From Trichomonas vaginalis G3 (taxonomy: Eukaryota; Parabasalia; Trichomonadida; Trichomonadidae): DNA of 64,000 bases. The stretch is from NCBI RefSeq assembly GCF_026262505.1, contig NC_067206.1, positions 12,582,205 to 12,646,204 on the forward strand. Reading direction: 5' to 3'. Positions 1 through 10,022 of the stretch are shown here, piece after piece (the first letter of the stretch is position 1; each line of letters starts with the position of its first letter). The notes beneath the pieces are model-generated. The model was not told the origin of the DNA. It saw only the letters and a list, made by a program, of their open reading frames with translations, and made no database searches. Made by a program: the position numbers and the translations under genes.

Positions 1-1
1 T

Positions 2-2027
2 GGAAAGAAAGAAACAGTGAATTATGAGGAAGTGCTTGAAAAATTCATGGAGTACATGGGAAGCAATATAACATACAACAAAGACATATACAGTGAGTTT
101 AAGTACTACTGTGAACAGCATGAGATTGAAGTAATGAGTAAAGGAGATTTTGAAACGCTTATGAAAGACAGTGAGGAGGTCATACATGAGAACAGTGATG
201 AAATAGTTCATGAGAACAGTGAGGAGGTCATACATGAGAACAGTGATGAAATAGTTCATGAGAACAGTGAGGAGGTCATTCATGAGAACAGTGATGAAAT
301 AGTTCATGAGAACAGTGAGGAGGTCATACATGAGAACAATGATGAAATAGTTCATGAGAACAGTGAGGAGGTCATACATGAGAACAATGATGAAATAGTT
401 CATGAGAACAGTGAGGAGGTCATACATGAGAACAATGATGAAATAGTTCATGAGAACAGTAAGGAGGTCATACATGAGAACAGTGATGAAATAGTTCATG
501 AGAACAGTGAGGAGGTCATACATGAGAACAATGTTGAAATAGTTCATGAGAACAGTGAGGAGGTCATACATGAGAACAGTGATGAAATAGTTCATGAGAA
601 CAGTGAGGAGGTCATACATGAGAACAATGTTGAAATAGTTCATGAGAACAGTGAGGAGGTCATACATGAGAACAGTGATGAAATAGTTCATGAGAACAGT
701 GAGGAGGTCATTCATGAGAACAGTGATGAAATAGTTCATGAGAACAGTGAGGAGGTCATCATGAGAACAGTGATGAAATAGTTCATGAGAACAGTGAGGA
801 GGTCATACATGAGAACAGTGATGAAATAGTTCATGAGAACAGTGAGGAGGTCATACATGAGAACAGTGATGAAATAGTTCATGAGAACAGTGAGGAGGTC
901 ATTCATGAGAACAGTGATGAAATAGTTCATGAGAACAGTGAGGAGGTCATACATGAGAACAATGATGAAATAGTTCATGAGAACAGTGAGGAGGTCATAC
1001 ATGAGAACAATGATGAAATAGTTCATGAGAACAGTGAGGAGGTCATACATGAGAACAGTGATGAAATAGTTCATGAGAACAGTGAGGAGGTCATTCATGA
1101 GAACAGTGATGAAATAGTTCATGAGAACAGTGAGGAGGTCATACATGAGAACAATGATGAAATAGTTCATGAGAACAGTGAGGAGGTCATACATGAGAAC
1201 AATGATGAAATAGTTCATGAGAACAGTGAGGAGGTCATACATGAGAACAATGATGAAATAGTTCATGAGAACAGTGAGGAGGTCATACATGAGAACAATG
1301 ATGAAATAGTTCATGAGAACAGTAAGGAGGTCATACATGAGAACAGTGATGAAATAGTTCATGAGAACAGTGAGGAGGTCATACATGAGAACAGTGATGA
1401 AATAGTTCATGAGAACAGTGAGGAGGTCATACATGAGAAAGTGATGAAATAGTTCATGAGAACAGTGAGGAGGTCATACATGAGAACAATGATGAAATAG
1501 TTCATGAGAACAGTGAGGAGGTCATACATGAGAACAGTGATGAAATAGTTCATGAGAACAGTGAGGAGGTCATACATGAGAACAGTGATGAAATAGTTCA
1601 TGAGAACAGTGAGGAGGTCATCATGAGAACAGTGATGAAATAGTTCATGAGAACAGTGAGGAGGTCATTCATGAGAACAGTGATGAAATAGTTCATGAGA
1701 ACAGTGAGGAGGTCATACATGAGAACAATGATGAAATAGTTCATGAGAACAGTGAGGAGGTCATACATGAGAACAATGATGAAATAGTTCACGATGTCGT
1801 TCGTGAAGAAGCCATTGCAACAAAGAATGAGATAAAGGATTTCATAGAACTTAACAAGGAGGAGTTTAAAGAAGGCTATGAAGTGAAAAGATGTGAAGAA
1901 GATTTCTTGGCGTATTTGAAGAAAAAGAGACTAAAGCCAATGGCTCAAAATAAGTTTCAATCGATGTTTGAAAAGAAACGTTTGAGCTATGGTGGTGTAA
2001 GAAGCACATATTACTTTGTTAAGAAGT
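2..2027 (+). pseudogene. Maverick tandem-repeat acidic protein gene (fossil)
   Basis: This coding region is already open at the window edge, so its true start is outside; the GTG at 17 is not a convincing start. The unique N-terminal part (about 55 residues, helical, with FMEYMG and YSEFKYYC) leads into a long run of acidic 16-residue repeats of the type SEEVIHENSDEIVHEN. It ends in a basic C-terminal part with FLAYLKKKRLKPM and RSTYYFVKK that may be a small winged-helix-like domain. The N- and C-terminal unique parts resemble each other in pattern. The repeat block is about 540 codons. The gene looks broken in a few places. Function unknown; the setting is Maverick cargo close to the element end. 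Confidence 0.55.
170..1790 (+). repeat. 48-bp tandem repeat, about 34 copies
   Basis: The unit is 48 bp and is itself a dimer of two related 24-bp halves, one starting agtgaggaggtcat and one agtgatgaaatagt, both ending catgagaac. About 34 units run head to tail inside a protein gene. The unit length is a multiple of three, so copy-number change keeps the frame. A few variant positions (AGT/AAT, ATA/ATT, GAT/GTT) recur in blocks, showing that groups of units were copied together. Antisense frames are also open across it, which is a by-product of the composition. Confidence 0.95.
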
Positions 2028-2097
2028 GAGGACATTTATTTTTGTCGTTAGTGTTGGAGTTTGTGTTTGTTGTTAGTGAGAGAATAAATTAAATCAT

Positions 2098-2264
2098 GAA
2101 CTTTGCCATGGTCTCTGTCCCTAGTAGTTTTCATTAAGTTCTGGAAATAATGAAAGTCATAAACTTTGCCATGGTCTCTGTCCCTAGTAGTTTTCATTAA
2201 GTTCTGGAAATAATGAAAGTCATAAACTTTGCCATGGTCTCTATCCCTAGTAGTTTTCATTATC
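2098..2264. repeat. 63-bp tandem repeat, about 2.7 copies
   Basis: Units start at 2098, 2161 and 2224 with aaactttgccatggtctc and run through ccctagtagttttcatta. The copies are nearly identical. It lies downstream of the tandem-repeat gene inside the Maverick. A weaker echo (ctttgccacactctgtccctag) follows near 2415. No coding role is apparent. Confidence 0.9.
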
Positions 2265-2673
2265 TCACAGAATTAATGAAAGTCATACTTTCTATCAGAT
2301 GAAGCATGCAGATGAACATAATGAAAGTTAGTGAGTTTGCCACGAGTTATGAATAAAATATTGGCATATTAGATGAGATAGTTGATGAAACAGATGAAGA
2401 TAAATTAAATCTTGGACTTTGCCACACTCTGTCCCTAGTTCCTCAAAATCCTTGACAACGTTGCTTAGAAATTTTGGTTCAAAACCTCATCTGATTTTAA
2501 TCTGTTATGCTACCTGTTAAGTTTCGCGAGATTATAAATGTCATGGAGTTATATAAAAAGGAGGGACAGCTAGAGACACTGGAAGTACTTGTAAGGCTAT
2601 CTGTTAAGATTGCATGAAATACTAAAAAGTCATGAAATCCATTATCGCTGTGCTAGCTTCACCTTAGAGTAAA

Positions 2674-2910
2674 ATGACGACTAAAGTCACTGAAGCAATG
2701 AAACAAAAGTTTTTGGTAGAATACATTAAATCAGGAACTATTCCAGAAGGTTTTTACATTCATACTATGAAGGATGGTAGAGTTCAGTTTAGAAAGATAA
2801 AGCAACCATTAGATAGAGAAGGTATATTAAGGAAGATTAAACTTCATGAGGACAACATTGCTGAACTTAAGAAGAAGTTAGAAGAGTTGGAGAAAGGAAG
2901 AGAGTTATAA
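2674..2910 (+). CDS. Small conserved Maverick-end protein
   Basis: A 78-residue protein begins MTTKVTEAMKQKF and ends in a charged predicted coiled-coil (about residues 48-78, rich in K, L and E). It differs by one visible residue (Ile/Val in GFYIHTM) from the product at 48441-48677. In both elements the gene reads toward the nearby terminal repeat, so its position as well as its sequence is kept. The middle part (DGRVQFRKIKQPLD) looks like a small beta-hairpin module. It matches no family I can name. The ATG at 2674 matches the start of the second copy. Confidence 0.75.
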   Translation: MTTKVTEAMKQKFLVEYIKSGTIPEGFYIHTMKDGRVQFRKIKQPLDREGILRKIKLHEDNIAELKKKLEELEKGREL

Positions 2911-3075
2911 AGCAATGAATTCAACAGGGTGAAAAAAGAGGTGAAAAAACGTGTTAGATCTAACATTCTAACATAAACATTATTTTTGTGCTATGTTTTC
3001 ATACGTGTGAGGGTGGTGATATCATTTATTTTTATTTTATTTTTTTATAAATGACAGAACAAAAATATAACATTT

Positions 3076-3510
3076 CTACTCAGCAGGAATGAGACCCTTA
3101 CTGACTATGTATTCGTTTAATGCTTGATGAAAACAATGGTACATATTATCGTATGGGTATACACAGCGTCTGTTTCCATCGTCGTCGTATATGTAGAGCT
3201 CAAATCCAGTCCAACCTTCTTTTGTACAATATGTAGCTTTATTTAAGTATGCATTTATGTAGATAAGGCAATTTTCTTCATCGCTCCAGAAATAATTTTT
3301 GTTCTTTGTTGAAATAGTTTTCGTTCCTCTGCGACCATAAGGAATGTATGCAATGAACTTTGCGTCATAAGGGATTGTAATATATTCAGGGTTTCTTTCA
3401 TCGTCAATGGGTCTGTCTTTGTTAAAATGCATGTTTCTCAGTTTTACTTGAGTTTTGAATAGTTCACGGAAACGTTCTGGGAAAGAGTCATAGTAAATGT
3501 AGTCAGACAT
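3076..3510 (-). CDS. Unknown Maverick protein, 144 residues
   Basis: An open frame starts MSDYIYYDSFPERF. It is rich in Tyr and Trp-type aromatics and in acidic residues (YIYDDDGNRR near residue 110), with no membrane segment or signal peptide. It is the gene closest to the element end and reads away from it. The upstream region holds the T-rich run CCTTATTTTTATTT, similar to the promoter-like motif in front of other Maverick genes in this window. The gene next to the end of the second element (48038-48364) is not obviously related, so this slot seems to vary between elements. Function unknown. Confidence 0.6.
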   Translation of the reverse strand: MSDYIYYDSFPERFRELFKTQVKLRNMHFNKDRPIDDERNPEYITIPYDAKFIAYIPYGRRGTKTISTKNKNYFWSDEENCLIYINAYLNKATYCTKEGWTGFELYIYDDDGNRRCVYPYDNMYHCFHQALNEYIVSKGLIPAE

Positions 3511-4005
3511 GTCTTTGTAATGAAATAAAAAATTTAAAAAAATAAAAATAAGGTTATTTTTTATTTAGTGAGGATGGTAGTGAATTCGTTAGTGAAGTCG
3601 TTTATGTGTCAGATGGTTTTGTAAATATTTAAGGTTAAGTTGGTGTTATGGTTGTGTTGTAAAATATACGTTACCGGTTTCGTAAAGTGTCAAACTGTTA
3701 TCTTGGGTAAGGTGGAACGCAGTGCCACAGTACCCAACATAGTCATACTAACTTGTCTCTCATTAAATATATATAACTGTAAACTGCTTAATTCATTTAT
3801 CTATTTAGATAAAATTATATTTATATAAGAGTTCATGTTATTATTTCATCTTTATTATTTTTTTTATTCCTTTGAAAAGTGACACTGGATAGTTTGTCCC
3901 TTTCTCTTTTGTGCATATAAACATATATAAAAGAAAATAATAATAAATTTGATCAATATTTGTTGAAAAAATTGATTATTAAATTAATTAGTTGATTATT
4001 TAATG

Positions 4006-4646
4006 TGTAATAAACAGAAATTCATCAAAAGTGACAGCTCTCAATTTTTTGACATTTGTAAATTCTAAATTGAATGAGAAAAATGAAATAATACTAAGCA
4101 TAATACAATATTTTAGATTTAATTATAATTAGGAAAAAGTTAGTTTTGAGAGTACTTTTCATAGGCATATAGAATGAAATCTTCTGAAAAATAATATCAC
4201 ATAAACTCATATTATATTCTAATATATAACTATTTTATATAAAAATCAAATTCAATGATCTTAAAAGCGAAGGATAAACCTCAAAATTTACGAATATAAT
4301 GAGTGGGAATATAATGCTTATCTATCATAAAACCATATGAAATATCAATTTTTGCTTTACGCCTAATTTTTGACGACAATTAGCAAAAAATGTTAAATGT
4401 TAACACTCAGTCCATTTGAATATGAAAAATAAAATTGACTTTGATTAAATGTTTTTATTTATCATGCAATTCTTCTTGCGACCAAAGATTTGATTAAAAG
4501 TTCAAAAAATAAGATAGCTTAAAAAATAATATACGGTAGTGTTTACTAATAGATGAATAGTATATAAATTCTATTAAAATGGATTTGATCCAAAAAAATA
4601 TATAAAATTTGATCATAAATAAAATCGTTTTAAATTACTTCTTCAT
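4006..4646 (+). repeat. Long-inverted-repeat element, copy A, left arm
   Basis: It starts TGTAATAAACAGAAATTC and is nearly identical to 40576-41216. The element family has a left end and a right end that differ over about 170 bp, joined by two inverted arms of about 460 bp and a loop of about 80 bp. Here only the left arm is present, up to the TTAA at 4647, where a 1,038-bp element is inserted. The missing right arm is found at 9409-10018. The 4-bp target copy AATG lies at 4002-4005, and its inverted partner CATT is at 9405-9408. No coding capacity is seen. Confidence 0.85.
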
Positions 4647-4650
4647 TTAA

Positions 4651-5688
4651 GGGTGCACACGAGAGGATCATGTAAACTTCAGAATTTAGAACCTTATTTT
4701 TAGGCATTATCTTGGCTACCTATTTAGGCTCGAAAAGCAAAAAATATCAAAAAATACAACTTGACTCCATTATGACCCTTTCATGGAGGTAGTTTTTATC
4801 CGCTAGTATTTTCCCTTTGAATCTCTTTACAATTCGAAATCAAATTCAAACCTCAGTAGAAGAAAGGAAGAATCGACTTACTACGGTTGTAATACGAATA
4901 AATACATATATTTAATTATTTTTATTTGCATAATAATTGTTTGAAGCTCATATTCCAACAAATTTTTAAATAAAAACATTAAAATGTTGAAAATGTTCAT
5001 ATATTTTAATAGGGTTTTGGCACTTTATTGAGGAATTACTACATACATAATCGAACTGAACTTGATATTTTGAAATTTAAATTATTTATCAAAATTAAAA
5101 TTTAACTTGAAATTTATAATTATTTAGTCATATTTTGCATAATTCTAAGTAGATTTTGTAAAAAATCAAGAAAGAAAAATTTTAACGTGCTTTATTATTT
5201 CTTTTTTATAATAATACATATTATTATATAATTAACATATTCATAATGTTTCACCCTTTCAAAAATATAATTCTCCTCCTCTCAAATAAACGTACATACG
5301 GGTGGCCTCTTTTTTCAAAAAATTAAAATTTGAAATTTTGGGCTCAAATATTAGAGATTTTTTCAACCTTCAACGATATATGTTGTCTATATCAGACCTC
5401 CTTTCTTTTTGATACTTAACATTGTTCCTAAATCTTAGCCGTTAAGGCTGTTCTGAAAATATTTTTTTTTCGAAAAAATTCGAAAAAAATTCTTAAAATT
5501 CAAAAATCCCTTAATTCCTGAGGATTTTGGAAAAAAGTTTTTACATGAACATGTGTATATTATATGAAGTATATTGATAAGGTAAAAATCAAATTTTATT
5601 GCATATTCATCGAGAAAATAAACTAACGAATCCCTCAAAATTGAGAGGGGAATCCTCCTCTCAAATAAACGTACATACGAGTGCACCC
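4651..5688 (+). mobile_element. Non-autonomous TTAA element, copy 1
   Basis: A 1,038-bp element lies between TTAA at 4647-4650 and TTAA at 5689-5692. Its ends are GGGTGCAC and GTGCACCC, a short inverted repeat. It is nearly identical, in reverse orientation, to 10023-11060. A direct repeat of about 32 bp (TCCTCCTCTCAAATAAACGT and onward) occurs inside at about 5273-5305 and at the right end at about 5653-5685. The TTAA target and the GGGTGC ends match the Kolobok-like transposon at 21735-25223, so that transposase could have moved it. No convincing gene is inside. Confidence 0.85.
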
Positions 5689-5954
5689 TTAAAAACACAC
5701 GATGTTGAAATTTACAAATTGATCAATTCATCAAAAATATTCTCCATTTATAAAATCCCAATATTGTCATACACTATAAAGCTCGAAATGCATAGAAATG
5801 AGCATTTTTCAGGAAATATATTATTTACCAAATTATCAAAAAGATCAATTCATATAACCTCTGAAGTATAATCAGTCAAGCTCTTATAAAATTTAATTTC
5901 GCTTAAGTATTTTTCAAATCAATATTATAATTTTTAAAAATATAATTGCAACGT

Positions 5955-6410
5955 TTAAGCAACGAGAGCAGAGGCTGTCTGAGCGTTGTACTTCCAGTTT
6001 GGAGCAAGGACACGGCGGGTCTTGTAATAACGTGTAAGTCTGTGAATGCGAGACTCGATAAGGATAAGACGGTACTTGCCATCAACATCATGCTTAGCAT
6101 GCTCGAGGTGCTTGCGAACGTTTGTAGCTTTTTTGATGAGGTGGTAGAGTTCCTCTGGAAGTGCTGGGGCAAGGCCATTAGCCTTAAGGATGCGGAGAAC
6201 CTTGACACCAGTGACAGCACGGACCATACCAACGCCGTTGCGATCACGAAGGAGAGCGCCAATTTGAGATGGGCGGACACCCTTCTTAGCATAATCGCAA
6301 ATCATCTGAACACAGTTCTCGGCAGAGAGCTGAAGCCAGTGTGGAGCAGAACGGCGGTATGGGCATGTTGAAGAAGAAATACCTTTGCCTTGAGAGTGAA
6401 GACGTCCCAT
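5955..6410 (-). CDS. RPS13: 40S ribosomal protein S13 (uS15)
   Basis: A 151-residue protein, exactly the usual eukaryotic length, starts [14 protein letters not shown]. It contains the family's [42 protein letters not shown] and [11 protein letters not shown] blocks. The uS15 fold binds 18S rRNA in the platform of the small subunit and acts in translation. The ATG at 6410 is chosen over an in-frame TTG seven codons upstream because it matches the conserved MGR start. The gene lies inside the segment that appears inverted between two TTAA elements. It is intact and intronless. Confidence 0.97.
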   Translation of the reverse strand: MGRLHSQGKGISSSTCPYRRSAPHWLQLSAENCVQMICDYAKKGVRPSQIGALLRDRNGVGMVRAVTGVKVLRILKANGLAPALPEELYHLIKKATNVRKHLEHAKHDVDGKYRLILIESRIHRLTRYYKTRRVLAPNWKYNAQTASALVA

Positions 6411-6584
6411 TAAATCAAAAGGCCGCTCCAATACGATTATTTTCCCTTCAATTTTAATAAATTAGACTGTTAGAGGTAGAGAATATATAGGTTGGATAAT
6501 TCATCACAAGAAGTAAGGAAGTCAATTTGGAAAATTGTTTTCACTTTAGGAGAATATAATTTTCCATTTGGAAAATTTAAAAAG

Positions 6585-6605
6585 TGAGACGCGCAGGATT
6601 CGAAC
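6585..6605 (-). tRNA. Possible tRNA 3'-end remnant
   Basis: On the minus strand the 21 nt read GTTCGAATCCTGCGCGTCTCA. This fits the last part of a tRNA with correct spacing: G53, the T loop TTCGAAT, a 5-nt T-stem strand CCTGC, a 7-nt acceptor strand GCGTCTC and a discriminator A. The upstream DNA (AAAAA) cannot form the matching T stem, and no D or anticodon arm is present. If real, it is a truncated relic. It may be coincidence. Confidence 0.3.
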
Positions 6606-6751
6606 TTTTTTAAAAGTTGATTTAAATGAATTTTAGTGTGGAATATAAGGATAATATCATATTTAAAATAAGAATATACTAGTTTAGGTGGTATTAATTT
6701 TTTCGATAAATTTGAGAGTATGTACGTTTAGGGCATGAAAAGTGTCAATTC

Positions 6752-6769
6752 GCTCAGCGAAAGCTGAGC
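6752..6769 (+). other. GC-rich hairpin with GAAA loop, copy 1
   Basis: GCTCAGCGAAAGCTGAGC is a perfect 7-bp stem with a GAAA tetraloop, in otherwise very AT-rich DNA, preceded by TCAATTC. A second copy at 29094-29111 has the same shape with a compensatory change in the stem. An overlapping alternative stem TTCGC/GCGAA is present in both copies. Confidence 0.6.
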
Positions 6770-8199
6770 TAGCTTCGTTCTCGAAAGAATAAGGAAGGAG
6801 TGAAGGAGAATGATACAGAAGTTGACACATTCATATCATTTCAACAAATTTTGATCAAATTGAAATTCAATAAAATTCAATTCAATTCATATCCTTCAGT
6901 CAGTACATTGACATCCTTCTACATCACAATGATAACTCGGGCATCAATAGTTCTACAACTAACTCAGAAAAAACAAGATTATTACTTCCTGCTTACAGCT
7001 TTTAAAAAGTTTCGATGATAAAAATCACTCTACTCTTGTTTATCGACATATGGTGATAGTAGGTAAACATATTCTTATCGATATTAATAAAAATATTTGT
7101 ACGAAAATCTTATCCAATTAGAGAGTTATTCATAAAGTATATGATAATTATAATTACTTTATCTTTGTTTTATCTTTGAATAAACAATTTAATTTAAATT
7201 GCATAATATTTTTTGGTTGAAAGACAGGAAACTTAGTTGAGTTTGTATTATTTTTATCGTTTAATTCATCGTATCAGTGAGTGATCCAGATATTTAAGAT
7301 ATTTAGAAAAAAAATTATTAATTTGATTAACAAATTTTAATCAAAATAGCAAAAATCTATTTGATAGCTGTAAACAAACAATAATTTTTATTTCAAGCAA
7401 AATCACTTATTTTCATCTAAACGTATAAAATTGTCAATTTTATGAAAATAAATTGAAAATCTCATGAAGTGTAAAGGAGAGTAATATTTTTCAATTTTCT
7501 TTTTTTCTTTGTCTCAAATATTTTCTGTTGGGAATTTTCTTGTTATCAAAAAATAATTTTAATATTTGTTTATTTCATTACATACAATAAAATTTTAAAA
7601 ACTCTATTTCTTCTCAAGAAAATTTTTTCCTTCATATGAAGAAACATTTTGTTCTCCATTTGATACTGAGTCTAAATCTCGATTTTTGAATTTTCTTCTT
7701 TCCAAATTTCTTTTTTCCAAATTAGAAGTTTAATTCAAATTTGCAATAGTTTATATATTTTCTCAAACCGTCTCAGATTTTCTCACTTTTTAGGGATTTT
7801 CTCTCAAAATATACAAAAATAGTAATATCAATACATGTGTCTAATATACTTTAAAACCATCGTGACAAAATTCAAAAACGAAGAGTTCTTCTCTCCAAAT
7901 TTTTTTCAAAATCAAAAAAATGAGATAAAAAAGTACGTTTGGAAAATTCATTTTTAGCATTTTAGGAATTTTCTCACTTTTCTTCCAAATTGACATCCTT
8001 ACAAGAAGTTATCATTTATGATGAATTTCCTCAAAATTTTAAGAAAAAGAATGTGGATGCTAACATTGACATGGGTTTTTATCATATATCAAAACTATAT
8101 TCTTAGTCAATAGCCATTTAAAAATATGGCAATGGTGAAAGTAGATGAATACAAATATTGTACATATAAATTCAAACATTTATTCTAAATTACATGGAA

Positions 8200-8673
8200 T
8201 TACCAAAATTTTGGCAAAGGATCACTTGAAATCTGGTATCTTTTTGGAGGAATGATAGTTTCAGCGGGTTTCGAGAAATATACATCATTATCCTGAAGAC
8301 TTTTAAATGCATTTGTGAGTTTTCTATTCGAAACAAAAGAACTGTGAGCTTTATTAAAGGATAAATCTATCATTCTAAGATAAATTGCTTTAATATCTTT
8401 TGCATCCTTTGATTCTTTGATAGAAATTGGCTGGTTGAATTTTTGGAAGAATTCAACAGTAGATGCACACTCAGTGAGAGCACAAAAGACATGATCGCCT
8501 TCTTGCATTGAATAGAATTCTAAAGAGAATTCCTTTTCAAGAATCCGATTATTATGGAGTAGAATTAAAGGGTCTTTATATTTCAATCTTTCTTCAATGG
8601 ACCCTACTGTTTCATGATGCAGTAGAAAAATCTTTTGAACAAGACCGGATGGACAATGCACGAAGATATTCAT
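8200..8673 (-). CDS. Ubiquitin-like domain protein
   Basis: A 157-residue protein. Residues 1-75 (MNIFVHCPSGLVQKIFLLH, then VGSIEERLKYKDPLILLHNN and MQEGDHVFCAL) follow a beta-grasp ubiquitin-like pattern: two strands, a helix with the usual spacing, then a final strand. There is no C-terminal diglycine, and a helical tail of about 80 residues follows, so it is not a conjugated modifier but more likely a protein with an integral ubiquitin-like domain. The ATG at 8673 is used because the codon before it is TTG. An initiator-like TTCATAA lies about 20 nt upstream. The tail, ending in DPLPKFW, matches nothing I know. Confidence 0.55.
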   Translation of the reverse strand: MNIFVHCPSGLVQKIFLLHHETVGSIEERLKYKDPLILLHNNRILEKEFSLEFYSMQEGDHVFCALTECASTVEFFQKFNQPISIKESKDAKDIKAIYLRMIDLSFNKAHSSFVSNRKLTNAFKSLQDNDVYFSKPAETIIPPKRYQISSDPLPKFW

Positions 8674-9404
8674 CAATGTTTTTATTATGAATACAGATTT
8701 TTTGTGAAAGGAAAGAATTGAATTAAATTTTAATTCATGTAATGGAAATCAGATAAATAAACAGTTTAACAAGTGTTTATAAAATAAGAGATATATTCAA
8801 ATTATCGATTTTAATAATTACAATTTAATTTCTCAGTAGTACAATCAAGCATTAACATTTTGCATTTTACAAAATTTCTACTTTTCAAAAGTTGACTGGA
8901 ATTGAAATCTTTTTACGCAACGTATGTCATCAACCTTTGAAATAAATTTTTGCTTAACTCATATTCATATTTGCAAATAGATCCATATTTCTATAAATTT
9001 TAATATTGAGAAAATTTATATTCGAACCAATTTAAAAATAATGTGATAATACTAACAATCCAAATAAGCCAATAATTTTTTGAGATAATCAATTCTGAAG
9101 TTTATTTGAGATAAAAAGACTGATTTGTGAAAAAAACCGATAATAGATTTCAGATAATTAAATAATTGTAACCCATATATTATGCTCTTATTTCAACAAA
9201 TACATTCCTTACATTTCATGTATGACTCATTAAAGGTATAGAAAATTTCGAGTATTTTCGATTGAAATGCGAATTTTTTCTCTGTGGTCCCAATATAGAA
9301 ATTTAAAAATAAATTATTTTTAATTCAATTCATTATTTCCCACATAAAATCGGAAAATATTATTACAAATCATATATTCCATCTATTTTAATTGTTACAA
9401 ATCT
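8674..9404. other. Gene-free AT-rich intergenic DNA
   Basis: This stretch lies between the ubiquitin-like gene and the right arm of the long-inverted-repeat element. Beyond the promoter region of the minus-strand gene at its left edge I see no gene or repeat. Confidence 0.5.
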
Positions 9405-9408
9405 CATT

Positions 9409-10018
9409 TGTTGTAAACAGAAATTCATTAAAAGTGACACCTCAGAAGAGCTAAAATATTGAATTTTTGGAACTTTTGATAGAGCACGTTTTTAAATATT
9501 AATTAAAGTAAATGTATATTTTGTAAAGATTCTTTTTAATAAAAAAATAAAATTTTGAAGAAGAACACAAAATCTTCTGAAAAATAATATCACATAAACT
9601 CATATTATATTCTAATATATAACTATTTTATATAAAAATCAAATTCAATGATCTTAAAAGCGAAGGATAAACCTCAAAATTTACGAATATAATGAGTGGG
9701 AATATAATGCTTATCTATCATAAAACCATATGAAATATCAATTTTTGCTTTACGCCTAATTTTTGACGACAATTAGCAAAAAATGTTAAATGTTAACACT
9801 CAGTCCATTTGAATATGAAAAATAAAATTGACTTTGATTAAATGTTTTTATTTATCATGCAATTCTTCTTGCGACCAAAGATTTGATTAAAAGTTCAAAA
9901 AATAAGATAGCTTAAAAAATAATATACGGTAGTGTTTACTAATAGATGAATAGTATATAAATTCTATTAAAATGGATTTGATCCAAAAAAATATAAAACC
10001 AAAAATAATTGTTATAAT
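9409..10018 (-). repeat. Long-inverted-repeat element, copy A, right arm (displaced)
   Basis: It starts TGTTGTAAACAGAAATTC and carries the right-end variant (tgacacctcag...agctaaaatattg) also seen at the right end of 40576-41829 and the left end of the reversed copy at 44064. It runs to ccaaaaataattgttataa at 10018, which is exactly what should follow the left arm that stops at 4646. The flank at 9405-9408 is CATT, the inverse of AATG at 4002-4005. The two arms are therefore halves of one insertion now separated by inversion. Confidence 0.85.
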
Positions 10019-10022
10019 TTAA

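Larger units (their letters stand above)
1..3749. mobile_element. Maverick/Polinton fossil, right-hand end
   Basis: This is the terminal 3.7 kb of a Polinton-class virus-like element; the rest lies left of the window. The outer end is at 3749. Read inward on the minus strand it starts AGTATGAC and shares GCACTGCGTTCC and TTTGACACTTTAC, in the same order and spacing, with the Maverick end at 47861. A 78-residue protein next to this end is almost identical to one next to the other Maverick end (2674-2910 versus 48441-48677). That near identity suggests a young family. Contents are a tandem-repeat protein gene, the small conserved gene and one unknown gene on the minus strand. The element is cut by the window edge and at least one of its genes is broken. 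Confidence 0.8.
6432..8199. other. Gene-free AT-rich intergenic DNA
   Basis: About 1.8 kb lie between RPS13 and the ubiquitin-like gene. I see no supportable gene. It holds a possible tRNA 3'-end remnant (6585-6605) and a GC-rich hairpin (6752-6769). From about 7480 to 7980 it carries T-rich runs with scattered ttttctc and tttcca words that look like low-complexity drift. A 72-codon open frame at 6800-7018 has no recognisable features and is not accepted. Confidence 0.6.

Noticed and set aside
170-1790. CRISPR-like array
   Set aside because: The units are contiguous, with no unique spacers, and the plus-strand frame is coding; a eukaryotic context also argues against it.
736-1792. Long minus-strand open frames (repeats of YDLLTVLMNYFI type)
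   Set aside because: They are antisense shadows of the 48-bp repeat, which happens to lack stops in that frame; they have no unique ends.
2048-2260. 70-codon minus-strand frame
   Set aside because: It is an artefact of the 63-bp tandem repeat.
5435-5871. Open frames at 5435-5698 (minus) and 5599-5871 (plus), and the like at 10025-10276
   Set aside because: They lie in or across the ends of the 1,038-bp TTAA element, include low-complexity runs, and show no protein features; their presence in both copies only reflects DNA identity.
5903-6371. Open frames overlapping RPS13 in other frames
   Set aside because: RPS13 is certain; these are shadows of it.
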